64,000 nt of DNA from Nitrospira japonica (GCA_020723105.1 DYJL01000004.1:1-64000), one strand, 5' to 3'; shown: positions 18,852 through 29,225, counted from the first letter of the stretch. Made by a program: numbers and translations. Notes: generated from the letters alone by a model not told the origin.

Positions 18852-19019
18852 AGTCGTATTTTAGCACATAATTATGTTAACCTATAAAATCTGAGTAGTT
18901 AGCCATATGATTTTCAATTGTAATATTTTAGATTATTCTCAATATAATACTGTCCAAAACGTTCTATACCCCTCTCTTAATAGGAATAATTGTACAGGCT
19001 TTAATAAAGACTTTTTCTA

Positions 19020-20186
19020 ATGAAATTCTATATAATAAAAATTATTCATAAAGTTATCAGTAGTCTTATAATTAGAAATAACGTAAGTTTATATATAAAA
19101 TGCTGCACATTTCTCTTTACGGTTTTCCTGTCTTCAAGCGTTTATGCTTTTTCATTCAAAGACTTAGACCTAAAGATTCAGGCCTCTATTTCCGAAATGT
19201 ATGATGACAACCTTACTTATGTTAAAGAAGATAAAAAGGAGGACTTTATAACAACATTGGGACTTGGTGCAGACTTCACATATGAGGGTAAAAGGCGTTC
19301 TCTGAATCTTTCGGGTAACATAAACCAGCAGTTACAGACAAGGTTTAAAGATATTAAGTCTTCTTCTCAAAATTTAAGCCTTAATTTTACTAATGAGTTT
19401 ACAGCCTATGACAAAATTACATTTACTGATACATTTTCCCATACACAGTCGCCAGCGAGCTTTGAGGAAGAATTTGGCAGGGTAAGACACCGGCGTGATA
19501 CTTATGATAATAGTCTGACCCTGAACTATCTAAAGGAAATAAGTGAGCATCTTGCCATGAATGCATCATATACTTATTCACAAACCTTGTTTCCTGAAGA
19601 GGACTTCGATAACACGTCACAATACGGATTGGGTTTTAATGTAAGATATTCGCACAGCATTTTAACAGATTATATATTGTCATATTCTTTTAGTAGAAAT
19701 AATTTAGGCAATTCTGTATATAACACAGGGATAGGCATAACAAAGCATATCTATATATCCAAGAAGAGTTACCTGACTGGCAATTTAGGATTTTCAGGCA
19801 GCAGCAATAATGATACCCGCCTTAATTTGAATGCAGCTTTTACTAATGAGATAGACGAGAAGTCTGTTGCCAACTTAAGATTTAACATGGGGGATCAATT
19901 GACATCTGAGGGAGGAGATGTTTTTAGAAGTTGGCAGATTGATGGAGGCTTTTCAAGGTGGCTTTCATCAAAACTCAATGGCGCCACGTCAGTTTTTTAT
20001 GGGAAAGGAACCTATTCTTCAACAGGTGTAACTAACACACTTATGGGAATAAGTGCGATGGCTTCTTATGATTTTCTTGAGGATTTAAATGGCAGTATTA
20101 ACTATTCATATTCAACCTCTGCTGTCGATAAAATTAAAGAATATACAAAAAATATTGTTCAGTTTCAATTGAATAAAACTTTTTAA
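19020..20186 (+). CDS. Outer-membrane beta-barrel protein, exosortase-locus type
   Basis: A 388-residue protein with an N-terminal signal segment ending SSSVYAF, then amphipathic strands alternating with polar turns up to a C-terminal Phe (FQLNKTF), as in barrels inserted by BamA. The ISEMYDDNLTY start of the mature part is typical of the PEP-CTERM-system-associated outer-membrane family (TIGR03016-like). I infer a role in polymer export or surface retention. It is the first gene of the large plus-strand locus and ends one base before the sugar transferase start. Confidence 0.75.
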   Translation: MKFYIIKIIHKVISSLIIRNNVSLYIKCCTFLFTVFLSSSVYAFSFKDLDLKIQASISEMYDDNLTYVKEDKKEDFITTLGLGADFTYEGKRRSLNLSGNINQQLQTRFKDIKSSSQNLSLNFTNEFTAYDKITFTDTFSHTQSPASFEEEFGRVRHRRDTYDNSLTLNYLKEISEHLAMNASYTYSQTLFPEEDFDNTSQYGLGFNVRYSHSILTDYILSYSFSRNNLGNSVYNTGIGITKHIYISKKSYLTGNLGFSGSSNNDTRLNLNAAFTNEIDEKSVANLRFNMGDQLTSEGGDVFRSWQIDGGFSRWLSSKLNGATSVFYGKGTYSSTGVTNTLMGISAMASYDFLEDLNGSINYSYSTSAVDKIKEYTKNIVQFQLNKTF

Positions 20187-20187
20187 C

Positions 20188-21672
20188 ATGATAAAAGAGC
20201 AAGGTAAAATCTTTCAAAGAGTTCAACTAATAAGCGATCTCTGTTTAGTAACCCTGTCATTTTTTGTAGGATATTTTTTAAGGGATAAAATTTTAGATAT
20301 CTACCCAATAAGTTTGCTGGGTGAGTATCTGAGAGATGAGAACCTGCTCGCGATAAGTTATTATGCTTTCTATATAGGACTTCTTCCGGTATTGCTCATT
20401 ATATGGGCCAGCCTTCTTTCTTATTTTGGGATGTACAAGTATTCAAGCATTAAACGAATCCCTGAGGCATTACTGATTATTGTAAAAACAACCCTTGTAG
20501 GCTTTGTTATTTTCGGCAGTTATGTTTTTATTCTCAGACTGCAAGAAGATATTAGCAGACTGTATATAGGCTTCATATTTCTCTCATCAGCGATTCTCAT
20601 TAGTATTGAGAAAATAGTGTTTGTATATATAGTCAAGATACTTAGTAAGAGGACAAAAAGTTTTCAGAGCGCTCTAATTGTCTTTAGAAGAATTCTAATT
20701 GTAGGCACTGGAAAGCGAGCAAAGAATTTTATCAATCTTATTGATAAAAATCCTGACTGGGGTATAAGAATTTCGGGTATCCTGGATATTGACAATACGA
20801 AAAAAGGGGAAACCATTCAGAAATATAAAGTGTTAGGATCCCTGGATGATTTACCGGAAATTATCCATGAAAATATAATAGATGATGTAGTTTTTATTGT
20901 ACCGCGTTCATGGCTGAACAAAATAGAAGAGGCCATGCTTTACTGTGAAAGTGCCGGTATCAGGGTCAATGTTGCTGTTGATTTGTTTAAACTGAAATTT
21001 TCCAAATCAAAGCAAACTGATTTGTTTGGGTTCCCTTTGCTTTCTTTTGAATCTACTCCTGTAAAGTTTGGTCACCTTTTTATTAAAAGATTATTTGATT
21101 TTGTTGTGTCAGGCATTGTGCTTGTGATGCTGATACCAGTATTTGTAATTACTGCTATTCTTATAAAGATTGATTCAGAAGGGCCCATCTTTTTTAAGCA
21201 ATCAAGATATGGACTTTATGGTAGGACGTTTGTACTTTATAAATTCAGAACAATGATAAAAGATGCGGAATCAAAAATATTGAGTCTTCTCAAGTATAAC
21301 GAAATGAAGGGCCCTGTTTTTAAAATGACCAATGACCCCCGTGTAACAAAGGTTGGTATGTGGATGAGGAAGTACAGTATAGATGAATTGCCACAGCTGT
21401 GGAATGTTCTTAAGGGTGATATGAGCCTTGTCGGCCCAAGACCCCCACTGCCGTCAGAGGTTGCAAATTATGATATATGGCAGAGGAGAAGGCTCAGTAT
21501 GAGGCCTGGAATTACTTGTATCTGGCAGGTTAAGGGAAGGAATAAAATTGTTGATTTCTCAGAATGGATGAAGCTTGATCTTGAATATATTGATAACTGG
21601 TCTTTGGCCCTTGATTTTAAAATTTTATTCAAAACTATTCCTGCAGTTTTGTTTGGGACAGGAGCAAAATAA
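20188..21672 (+). CDS. Undecaprenyl-phosphate sugar phosphotransferase (WcaJ/EPS_sugtrans type) 1
   Basis: A 494-residue polyprenyl glycosylphosphotransferase that starts glycan assembly by moving a sugar-1-phosphate onto undecaprenyl phosphate. N-terminal transmembrane helices (about 1-150) lead to a CoA-binding-like domain ([14 protein letters not shown], about 170-260). A further membrane helix precedes the catalytic domain, with [25 protein letters not shown] and SLVGPRPP. All core motifs are intact. A second enzyme of this class lies at 45760. The donor (glucose or galactose) is not decided by sequence. Confidence 0.93.
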   Translation: MIKEQGKIFQRVQLISDLCLVTLSFFVGYFLRDKILDIYPISLLGEYLRDENLLAISYYAFYIGLLPVLLIIWASLLSYFGMYKYSSIKRIPEALLIIVKTTLVGFVIFGSYVFILRLQEDISRLYIGFIFLSSAILISIEKIVFVYIVKILSKRTKSFQSALIVFRRILIVGTGKRAKNFINLIDKNPDWGIRISGILDIDNTKKGETIQKYKVLGSLDDLPEIIHENIIDDVVFIVPRSWLNKIEEAMLYCESAGIRVNVAVDLFKLKFSKSKQTDLFGFPLLSFESTPVKFGHLFIKRLFDFVVSGIVLVMLIPVFVITAILIKIDSEGPIFFKQSRYGLYGRTFVLYKFRTMIKDAESKILSLLKYNEMKGPVFKMTNDPRVTKVGMWMRKYSIDELPQLWNVLKGDMSLVGPRPPLPSEVANYDIWQRRRLSMRPGITCIWQVKGRNKIVDFSEWMKLDLEYIDNWSLALDFKILFKTIPAVLFGTGAK

Positions 21673-21718
21673 ATATATCTTATTGTAATAACTGCAGAAG
21701 TTATGGAGGCAATTACAC

Positions 21719-23362
21719 ATGGTATACAAGCATTTAAAAACAGCAGTTCTTTTATCAGTTATTTTTTTAGTTTCAATAGTAAGTACTGCCTTTTCAAGCG
21801 AAACATACAGAGTAGGTGTGAATGATATACTCGAGATAAGAGTACTCGACCATCCTGAACTCACTATTCCTACTACAGTTTCAGCAGATGGCTCTATTAC
21901 ATATCCATATTTAGGAAGCATTAATGTGAAGGGGAAGACATTGATAGAAATCAAAGATGAGATAACAAAAGGACTCAGTGAGGGATATATCAAGTATCCG
22001 GTTGTTACAATTTCAATTGTTAAATCTTTGAGCAGAAAAGTATATATGTATGGTTATGTTACTCTGCGTGGAGCAATAAGTTATGAGGAGAACATGACAG
22101 TGCTTATGGCCTTATCAATGGTTGGCGGGGTTTCCGCCGAAGGGTTGAATGGTAAGCTGACGATCAAAAGAAAGCAGAGGGATAGATTGGAGAGCTATAA
22201 AAATGTCCTGGAAGCAAGATTAATAGAAGGGTTGTTCGAGAAAAAGGAAATTGAAAATATGCTGCTTCTCCCAGACGACATATTAATTATTGAGCGCAGT
22301 AAAACTTTTTTAATCCAGGGTGAGGTTGCGCAGAGGGGCCGGTTTAATCTGGAAGATGGCATGACTATAAGAAAGGCATTGTCTTTAGCTGGCGGGGTAA
22401 CTCCAGATGGCCGTTACGGGACAGTTAAGGTGATGCGAACAAATGAAGGACCGCAACGGGATAAAAATATTATTGAAGCCAAACTGAATGATGGTTTGAT
22501 AGAAAGTAAAGAAGTTGGTGATACACTTCTTCAACCTGACGATATGTTGATAGTTGAACGCAGTAAAACCTTTTTGGTCCAGGGCGAGGTTAATACCAGA
22601 GGCAGATTTGCACTTGAGAAAGATATGACAGTTGTAAGGGCGCTGTTACAGGCTGGAGGCGTATCAGTTGAAGGTTCATTCGGCAGAATAAAGTTGAGAC
22701 GCAAAGTAGAGGCAGACAGCGGGAGTTACATTGATATTGCAGAGTCCAATATTAATGATGGAGCAATAGAGAGTAAAGAAGTTGAAAATATGCTGCTTGT
22801 CCAGGATGACATATTAATTGTAGAACGTAGTAAAACTTTTTTAATCCAGGGCGAGGCTGCAAACCGTGGCCGATTTAGAATTGAAAAAGATATGACGGTG
22901 TTAAGGGGTTTGTTACAAGCCGGAGGTGCAACAAACGATGGTTTATTTGGTAAGATAAAACTGAGGCGTAAGCAAGAGAAAGCACCTTGGGGCTATACAG
23001 ACATTGCAGAATCAAATCTCAATAACGGAGTAATAGAGAATAAAGAAGTAGAGAATACCATTCTTAACCCTGATGATATACTGGTTATTGAGAAAAATAA
23101 AACATATTTCATTTATGGAGAGGTTAACAGAACAGGAGAATTCGTTCTTAAGGATGAGATGACAGTTTTTAAAGCTTTGACAATTGCTGGCGGGCTTACT
23201 AAATTTGGTTCTAAAGGGCGGGTTAAAGTATTAAGGTCGGATGATAAAGAGGCCGTTGAGATAATCAAAGTCAAACTTAATGAAATTATTGCTGGAGATA
23301 CTAATGCAGATGTCAAGCTTCAGCCGGGAGACATTATAATCGTATCTGAAGGGATTTTTTAG
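21719..23362 (+). CDS. Wza-like polysaccharide export protein with five SLBB units
   Basis: A 547-residue exported protein. A signal peptide ends near STAFS (no lipobox Cys), a Poly_export domain starts at YRVGVNDILEIRV, and five SLBB-like units follow. They are anchored by the recurring ERSKTFLIQGEV at about 22028, 22292, 22556, 22823 and 23090, a period of 88-89 residues. Wza-type proteins form the periplasmic and outer-membrane conduit for capsule or exopolysaccharide. Many have two or three SLBB domains, so this is a long version. The units are alike at DNA level too, which suggests recent internal duplication. It lies just upstream of the Wzc-like gene. Confidence 0.9.
   Translation: MVYKHLKTAVLLSVIFLVSIVSTAFSSETYRVGVNDILEIRVLDHPELTIPTTVSADGSITYPYLGSINVKGKTLIEIKDEITKGLSEGYIKYPVVTISIVKSLSRKVYMYGYVTLRGAISYEENMTVLMALSMVGGVSAEGLNGKLTIKRKQRDRLESYKNVLEARLIEGLFEKKEIENMLLLPDDILIIERSKTFLIQGEVAQRGRFNLEDGMTIRKALSLAGGVTPDGRYGTVKVMRTNEGPQRDKNIIEAKLNDGLIESKEVGDTLLQPDDMLIVERSKTFLVQGEVNTRGRFALEKDMTVVRALLQAGGVSVEGSFGRIKLRRKVEADSGSYIDIAESNINDGAIESKEVENMLLVQDDILIVERSKTFLIQGEAANRGRFRIEKDMTVLRGLLQAGGATNDGLFGKIKLRRKQEKAPWGYTDIAESNLNNGVIENKEVENTILNPDDILVIEKNKTYFIYGEVNRTGEFVLKDEMTVFKALTIAGGLTKFGSKGRVKVLRSDDKEAVEIIKVKLNEIIAGDTNADVKLQPGDIIIVSEGIF
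22028..23356 (+). repeat. Five tandem SLBB-coding repeats
   Basis: Units begin at about 22028, 22292, 22556, 22823 and 23090 (264, 264, 267 and 267 bp steps). Units two to four are the most alike: stretches such as GTAAAAC(T/C)TTTTT(A/G)(A/G)TCCAGGG(T/C)GAGG recur with few changes. The first and last are more diverged. Such repeats are prone to recombination that would lengthen or shorten the protein. Confidence 0.85.
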
Positions 23363-23372
23363 GAAAAAGATT

Positions 23373-24926
23373 ATGACAAATCAGAATTCGTATACGTTAA
23401 GGGATATTTTAAGGATTTTTTTCTCTCATAAGATTTTTTTTGTGGTTATTCCTGCTGTATTGGTTATTGCGGCTTATATCAGATATGAGCTTCAAACTCC
23501 CATGTATGAAGCAAGTGTAAGAATGTTTGTAAAAGGTGAAAAAAAGACAGAGGCAGAGTTTTATGTGGGCATAGGCAAGCTTAGCCATGTTGGTGAACAT
23601 GTAGGCCTCATAAGATCTAATACAGTATTGGGAAGGGTAGTTGAAGTGCTTAAACTTTATGACCGTCCCGTTGATTATGAAAAGGCTTATGCCTCTTCAC
23701 TTAAGAGGGCTTTTATTGATTATAGTCTTGATAGAAGTGAAGCTCAAACAAATCTGAATATTCGATTTGCAAGAGCGATTGGCGAACTGAATGCGAATAT
23801 GGTTATAACTCCGGATAATGAATCTAATATGCTTACTATCAATGTTACAGATTTCAATCCGGCTATCGCAACAAAAACTGCTAATTCGATAAGCCGCTCA
23901 TATGTAATTTTTGATCTTGAGCAGCAAATAGAAGAGCTGAAACTTAAATATGGTGAAAAGAATCCAGAGGTATTGCAGTTAAAAGACTATATGAATGAAT
24001 TCAAAAAGACCCTCCATGGCAATCTTATTCCTGATATAGAAGCATTCGGACCGGCAAGTATAAAAATAGTTGCACAGGCAGAGGGAGCAGCCTTAAAGAC
24101 GAGTATACCCAGAAACGTTCTCCTTATTTTTTCTTTTTTTACCGGTATATTCCTTGCCATTATTTTTTCTGCCATTTTTGAATATACAGGCCATACCTTC
24201 AGAACACCCAAAAAAGTTGTAGAACACCTTAATCTTCCATTATTAGGCTCTATTCCTAAAAGAAAATTAACGAAAAAGACTAAGGACGATAGTCAGCCTA
24301 CAGACGATCAGAAAACGTTTCAGGTCCTTACGGAACAGCTAACTCTATTGACAAGAGATAAAAATTTAAAAACTATTTTGATAACAGATGTTGAAGGATC
24401 GCAGGAAACACCTGTTATAAATGCAAACATAGGTCTTTCATTTGCACATGAAACCGGGCGCAGGACGTTAATTATTGATGCTGATTTACATAACTCTTCG
24501 TTATCTAAAATGTTTAACATTACCGATAACGGTCTGGGACTTGCTGATATTATAGAAAGTAAGTCTTCTATTATGCATGTCGTTCACGATTTGGGGTCTA
24601 ATCTGTATTTTATACCTGCTGGTATTACATCAGCGAACCCTGTAGTGCTTTTAGATTCTCCGGAAATGTCTGAATTATTAAAGAGAGCTAAAGAGGAATA
24701 TGATTTGATATTAATCAATTGTCCGGATTTAAGGAATTATACAGATCCTGTAATCCTTTCTTCTTATATTGACGGGCTTATCCTTGTTGTCAATGAAGGT
24801 AAAGTGAGGCGGCAGATTCTTGATAATGCAGTTAATCCTCTTAAGCAGAAAGGTGTCAATATAATCGGCATAATTTTTAATAATCGCACATATGCCATTC
24901 CTGATTTTATCTACAGATTGACATAG
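23373..24926 (+). CDS. Wzc-like chain-length copolymerase with degenerate tyrosine-kinase domain
   Basis: A 517-residue inner-membrane protein. A Wzz domain lies between two transmembrane helices (about 17-38 and 246-268), with a KYGEKNPEV stretch near the second. A BY-kinase-like cytosolic domain (about 310-517) follows. The fold is recognisable (TLIIDADLHNSSLSKMF at 366-382, GLADII), but the ATP machinery looks broken: the Walker A site is DVEGSQETP at 339-347 with no GK(S/T), and the Walker B aspartate is Asn449 (LILINCPD). No terminal tyrosine cluster is visible. It probably sets chain length or docks partners without phosphorylating them. It starts 10 bp after the SLBB gene. Confidence 0.88.
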   Translation: MTNQNSYTLRDILRIFFSHKIFFVVIPAVLVIAAYIRYELQTPMYEASVRMFVKGEKKTEAEFYVGIGKLSHVGEHVGLIRSNTVLGRVVEVLKLYDRPVDYEKAYASSLKRAFIDYSLDRSEAQTNLNIRFARAIGELNANMVITPDNESNMLTINVTDFNPAIATKTANSISRSYVIFDLEQQIEELKLKYGEKNPEVLQLKDYMNEFKKTLHGNLIPDIEAFGPASIKIVAQAEGAALKTSIPRNVLLIFSFFTGIFLAIIFSAIFEYTGHTFRTPKKVVEHLNLPLLGSIPKRKLTKKTKDDSQPTDDQKTFQVLTEQLTLLTRDKNLKTILITDVEGSQETPVINANIGLSFAHETGRRTLIIDADLHNSSLSKMFNITDNGLGLADIIESKSSIMHVVHDLGSNLYFIPAGITSANPVVLLDSPEMSELLKRAKEEYDLILINCPDLRNYTDPVILSSYIDGLILVVNEGKVRRQILDNAVNPLKQKGVNIIGIIFNNRTYAIPDFIYRLT

Positions 24927-25025
24927 TTATGCAAAAGTAAAATTGTGACATGAGGTGAAGAAATCTGAACCTTTTACTTATTATCGTAAAATTTTATAAG
25001 TAGTCATTTAACATAGGAGACTGTA

Positions 25026-25943
25026 ATGAAGATATTGGTAACTGGAGGTGCAGGGTTTATAGGTTCACATATCGTTGATATGCTTATTGACAGCGGCCAT
25101 GAAGTCGTCATAGTGGATGATCTATCTTCAGGCAGGGAAAGCAATATCAATAAAAAAGCCAGATTTTATAAGTTAGATATTCAGGACTCACTATTAGACG
25201 ATATCTTCAGTAAAGAGCGGCCTGATTATGTAAACCATCATGCTGCGCAAAAGGATGTTCGACTTTCAGTTACTGATCCTATTTATGATGCCAAAATAAA
25301 TATATTGGGTACAATCAATATTCTTCAGAACTGTATCAAGCATAAAGTAAAGAAAGTAATTTTTGCCTCAACTGGCGGTGCTATTTATGGGGAACAAGAT
25401 GTTTTTCCCGCAACTGAGGCTCATCCTGCAAGGCCCATTAGTCCTTATGGTATAACAAAACTCGTGGCAGAACATTACCTTTATTATTATAAAGTCATTT
25501 TTGGCTTGGACTATACAGTCCTTCGCTATTCAAATGTCTACGGGCCCCGTCAGGATCCTTTCGGTGAAGCAGGGGTTGTAGCTATTTTCATCCAGAAGAT
25601 GCTTAAGGGAGAACAACCAGTTATCAATGGTGATGGGGAACAAACAAGGGATTTTGTTTATGTTGGAGATGTTGCAAGAGCTAATATTTTAGCAATGCAA
25701 GATGATATCTCAGAAAACATATTCAATATTGGGACAGGTGTCGAAACTTCCATTAAACAGACTTTCAACTGCCTTAGAGAGATTATAGGACCATCTATTC
25801 AGGAGAAGCACGGTCCTGCAAAACAAGGTGAACAGTTCAGGAGCGTAATTGAATGTACGAGGGCAAAAGAATTTTTAAAATGGGAACCTGTAACTTCACT
25901 TATAGATGGTCTACGCAAAAGCTGCAAGTACTTTCAGCTATAA
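25026..25943 (+). CDS. NAD-dependent sugar epimerase/dehydratase (GalE-like)
   Basis: A 305-residue extended short-chain dehydrogenase with NAD loop GGAGFIGSH at 7-15, FASTGGAIYG and the catalytic Tyr141-xxx-Lys145 (YGITK). The substrate part (YSNVYGPRQDP, FVYVGDVARA, FNIGTG) is typical of UDP-glucose 4-epimerase-like enzymes, including UDP-glucuronate and UDP-GlcNAc 4-epimerases. A good GGAGA ribosome site precedes the start. The exact sugar is unknown. A second GalE-like enzyme at 44701 suggests different substrates. Confidence 0.88.
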   Translation: MKILVTGGAGFIGSHIVDMLIDSGHEVVIVDDLSSGRESNINKKARFYKLDIQDSLLDDIFSKERPDYVNHHAAQKDVRLSVTDPIYDAKINILGTINILQNCIKHKVKKVIFASTGGAIYGEQDVFPATEAHPARPISPYGITKLVAEHYLYYYKVIFGLDYTVLRYSNVYGPRQDPFGEAGVVAIFIQKMLKGEQPVINGDGEQTRDFVYVGDVARANILAMQDDISENIFNIGTGVETSIKQTFNCLREIIGPSIQEKHGPAKQGEQFRSVIECTRAKEFLKWEPVTSLIDGLRKSCKYFQL

Positions 25944-26086
25944 GTCGGAAAATAGAGTTATTAAACTGATAATCCCAACTTACATATCACAGCAATTATT
26001 TAACTGTCAGTAATACTGTTTGAACTTATTAGAGAGTTACGATTGCCTTCATTATGTAACTGAGAAGGCGGAGCAGTGCCTCAAAG

Positions 26087-27577
26087 ATGGAATCTGTTGT
26101 AGGAGGTAGTTTGGTATTTGAGAAGCTGTTAAAGAAAGAGACCGTAGTTGAGTCAGCTACATTTACATTAATTTTTCTGATAATTGAGAGAGTCATTCAG
26201 ACCATAAGAGGTATTGTCTTTGCCCGGATGCTGGGCCCGAGTGAATTAGGCGTATATACATTATCATTCTTCCTTTTTTCTATCATGGTCACGTTTGCAA
26301 GGTTAGGTATTCCCTCTTGTTATGGACGCTATATCCCTCAATATGAGAAAAAAGGTTTGGTGAAAGGTTTTTTCAGGAAAAGTTATTTGTTAGCGGTAGG
26401 ATCAGGAGTATTTTTTACTGTTTTGCTCCTGTTTTTTTCAACGCCTATATCTGAATTGTTGTATTCTAAAACTCAATACAGCCATCTGATTATATTATGT
26501 ACCCTATCAATACTTCCTTTTGTATTATATGAAAACTTTCTTGCTTCTTTTAATGGGCTGAGGGTTTTTAAAGTGGGAGTCTTAATGCGGTTTAGTCAAT
26601 TTCTCATTTTTACTGCAACGGCTGTTGGATTAATAATTTTTTACCCTAAAGCAGAAGTTGTAGTTGCAACCAATTTGCTTTCGTACATACTTGTATCGTT
26701 TGTATTTGGTTTTATAATCTGGAAATATATATTGCATTCTACTGTTCAGAAGATAGAAATACACGAAGAAAATTTTTATGGCAAAATACTTAAGTATTCC
26801 ATCTGGTTTATGGCCGTGCCTATTTTTGATAATTTGTTTAATTATACAGATCGTTTTATACTTAATAAATTTTTGGGGTTAGAAGAAGTGGGCATTTATT
26901 CAACAGGCATTAATGTATCCAATCTTATCCTGATGTTTGGTTTAGTTGTCGGCAGTATCATAACACCAAGTCTAAGCCACTTATGGGAGAATGGGGAGAA
27001 GCATAAAGTAGTCAAACTTTTAAACTTATGTGTCAAAGTTAATATTGTCTTTCTTCTGTTTATTTCTGTAATCATATCGTTATTCAAGGAAAAAATTGTT
27101 TTTATTCTGTATGGCCAGCCTTATATGGAGAGTGTATCAGTTATAAATATATTATTAATATATTCTCTGCTATCAAGTACGTACTGGACAATTTGGGGAT
27201 ATACAAGCATGATTGAAAAAACATATATCCCGCTTATAAGTAACTCTATTGGTTTTGTCTGTAATGTAGTTTTGAATTATATACTAATCCCGATTTTTCA
27301 TATGAAAGGGGCTGCAATAGCTACAACAATCTCCTTCATTATATGTTTTGTCATAATAAATATCTGGATGTTCAGGGAAGGCTTCAAAATAAGCTCTACC
27401 ACTATCTTTTTATATTTAATTCCGGGCAGTCTTATTATGGGCAACATAATTATGAGTATTATTCTGATCACATTAGTTGCAATGATCATAAAAACAAATC
27501 TTATTATTAGTGAAGATGAAAAAAATATAATACTGGAACAAGTGAGAAAATCAGTTTCCAAATATCGAACAGCTTGA
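26087..27577 (+). CDS. Oligosaccharide flippase (Wzx/MATE-like) 1
   Basis: A 496-residue membrane protein with about 12-14 hydrophobic helices and the flippase landmarks FARMLGPSELGVYTL near the start and GAAIATTISFI in a late helix. It would move lipid-linked repeat units to the periplasmic face. Start choice is open: ATG 26087 has a weak GGCGGAG upstream, while TTG 26111 lies four bases after a perfect AGGAGG (26101-26106) in the same frame. It ends 10 bp before the phosphodiesterase-like gene. Confidence 0.9.
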   Translation: MESVVGGSLVFEKLLKKETVVESATFTLIFLIIERVIQTIRGIVFARMLGPSELGVYTLSFFLFSIMVTFARLGIPSCYGRYIPQYEKKGLVKGFFRKSYLLAVGSGVFFTVLLLFFSTPISELLYSKTQYSHLIILCTLSILPFVLYENFLASFNGLRVFKVGVLMRFSQFLIFTATAVGLIIFYPKAEVVVATNLLSYILVSFVFGFIIWKYILHSTVQKIEIHEENFYGKILKYSIWFMAVPIFDNLFNYTDRFILNKFLGLEEVGIYSTGINVSNLILMFGLVVGSIITPSLSHLWENGEKHKVVKLLNLCVKVNIVFLLFISVIISLFKEKIVFILYGQPYMESVSVINILLIYSLLSSTYWTIWGYTSMIEKTYIPLISNSIGFVCNVVLNYILIPIFHMKGAAIATTISFIICFVIINIWMFREGFKISSTTIFLYLIPGSLIMGNIIMSIILITLVAMIIKTNLIISEDEKNIILEQVRKSVSKYRTA

Positions 27578-27587
27578 GATTGTAAAC

Positions 27588-29225
27588 ATGGACAGGAAGA
27601 ATATCATAATAGGTTTAGACGGGGCCACATGGGAGGTAATAGATTATTTTATACATAAGAATGTGATGCCCTCTTTAAAGAAGATAAAGGAAATGTCGAG
27701 CTATGGAGAACTGTCATCAACGATTGTCCCGATAACTCCTTCTGCATGGGCTTCCATGATAACAGGTTGCATGCCTTCAACGACAGGTATTTTTGATTTT
27801 TTAAAGTCCGTAGATGGGACCTATAACTGGAGGCTGGTTAACAGTCAGGATATTAAAGTCCCTACTATGGCTAATATACTTTTAAGTTATGGCAGAAAGG
27901 TTAGTCTGATAAATGTGCCAATGACATTTCCTCCAAACCAGAATGACGGTTATTTACTTACCGGATTATTGACTCCGATAGGAGAAAAAAATATTTCCTA
28001 CCCTGAAAATCTTGTAGAGGAATTAAAAAAGCATGGCATAAATTATCGTATTGATACCGAACTCCATGCGAATCGTTCAAAGTTGTTTACTGATCATGAT
28101 TATGAGAAGACAGTGTTTGGAAACGGCGCCGAAGTTTTTTTCCGGGATCTTAATGAACTTTTAGAAATACGTAAGAAGACTGTTGATTATCTCATGCATG
28201 AGAAAAACTGGGACTATTTTATGTTTGTCCTTATTGGCATAGACAGAATCCAGCATCATCTGTGGGACTACATTATGCAGCCAGAGATAGATAGCAGCAT
28301 GACAAGAAATATAGGGAACTACTTCAGGCGAGTGGACGAAATTATCGGAGATATATATGAAAACTTTAAAAATAATGCAAATATTTTCATAGTTTCAGAT
28401 CACGGGTTCTCAAAGCTTCACGGTATATTCATGATTGATGTCTGGCTCCTGAATAAAGGTTATTTAAAACTTAATCTGAGCAAAATGCCCTGGATAAAAA
28501 GCATTATAAAGAAGATGTTAAACGGATTAAATATCAACCCCAAAAAGCTGTTTGGCAATTTACTGAAGAAAGAAAATATAAGTAGATTGATGATATCGTC
28601 TCATAATATAGATTGGTCCAATACAGTGGCTTACAGTACCGAAACGAATGGAATCAATATTAATTTAAAAGGCCGGGATATATTGGGAGTTGTTGAGAAG
28701 GAGAAATATGATGAAATAAGGGATGTAATAATTGATGAACTGATGAATGTTACTGATCATGCCGGAGTAAAAATTGTTAGAAAAGCACTAAAGAAAGAAA
28801 ATATTTTCAAGGAAGGTGATTTGAATCACGTACCTGACATTATTATAGAATTCTACAACGAATATCTTTTCCATACCCGTGGTTCAAATAATCTTTCAGA
28901 AGATCAGGATATGTTTATAAATCATGAATGGCAAAAGGGATTTCATATACGGGAAGGTGTCTTTCTGGCGACTGGCGAGGATATTTACAGAGGGAAAAAA
29001 GTTGAGGGCATTAAAATGGAGGACATTCTGCCTACATTGCTGGCGCTTAATAATGAAAAGATACCGACTCATCTCGATGGCAGAATTGTCAGGGAGATTA
29101 TCAAGAGGGAAATCAATGAGAAATATACGGATTTTAAATTCAATCATGATAGTAATTCATATGAATATGCCGAAGAAAGCGGCAATGAGATAATAGAGAA
29201 ACTGAAATCGTTAGGATATTTATAG
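27588..29225 (+). CDS. Alkaline-phosphatase-superfamily phosphodiesterase, second copy
   Basis: A 545-residue relative of the protein at 3602. IIIGLDGAT carries the first metal Asp, ITPSAWASMITG the nucleophile region, VSDHGFSKLHG the middle metal site, and a late HEWQKGFH the last His. The PxxHGI signature of the family reads PSTTGIF here, so its His is replaced. Cytosolic by sequence, it may cleave a phospho-linked sugar or lipid intermediate. It lies between a flippase and a methyltransferase, which ties this poorly understood family to polymer synthesis. The C-terminus is unusually charged. Confidence 0.83.
   Translation: MDRKNIIIGLDGATWEVIDYFIHKNVMPSLKKIKEMSSYGELSSTIVPITPSAWASMITGCMPSTTGIFDFLKSVDGTYNWRLVNSQDIKVPTMANILLSYGRKVSLINVPMTFPPNQNDGYLLTGLLTPIGEKNISYPENLVEELKKHGINYRIDTELHANRSKLFTDHDYEKTVFGNGAEVFFRDLNELLEIRKKTVDYLMHEKNWDYFMFVLIGIDRIQHHLWDYIMQPEIDSSMTRNIGNYFRRVDEIIGDIYENFKNNANIFIVSDHGFSKLHGIFMIDVWLLNKGYLKLNLSKMPWIKSIIKKMLNGLNINPKKLFGNLLKKENISRLMISSHNIDWSNTVAYSTETNGININLKGRDILGVVEKEKYDEIRDVIIDELMNVTDHAGVKIVRKALKKENIFKEGDLNHVPDIIIEFYNEYLFHTRGSNNLSEDQDMFINHEWQKGFHIREGVFLATGEDIYRGKKVEGIKMEDILPTLLALNNEKIPTHLDGRIVREIIKREINEKYTDFKFNHDSNSYEYAEESGNEIIEKLKSLGYL

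Noticed and set aside
18852-19019. Possible sigma-54 (-24/-12) site, c-di-GMP riboswitch or Trp leader before the polymer and trp operons
   Set aside because: I found no TGGC-N8-TGC-like spacing, no GEMM-like conserved core and no Trp-rich reading frame in this or the other gaps scanned.
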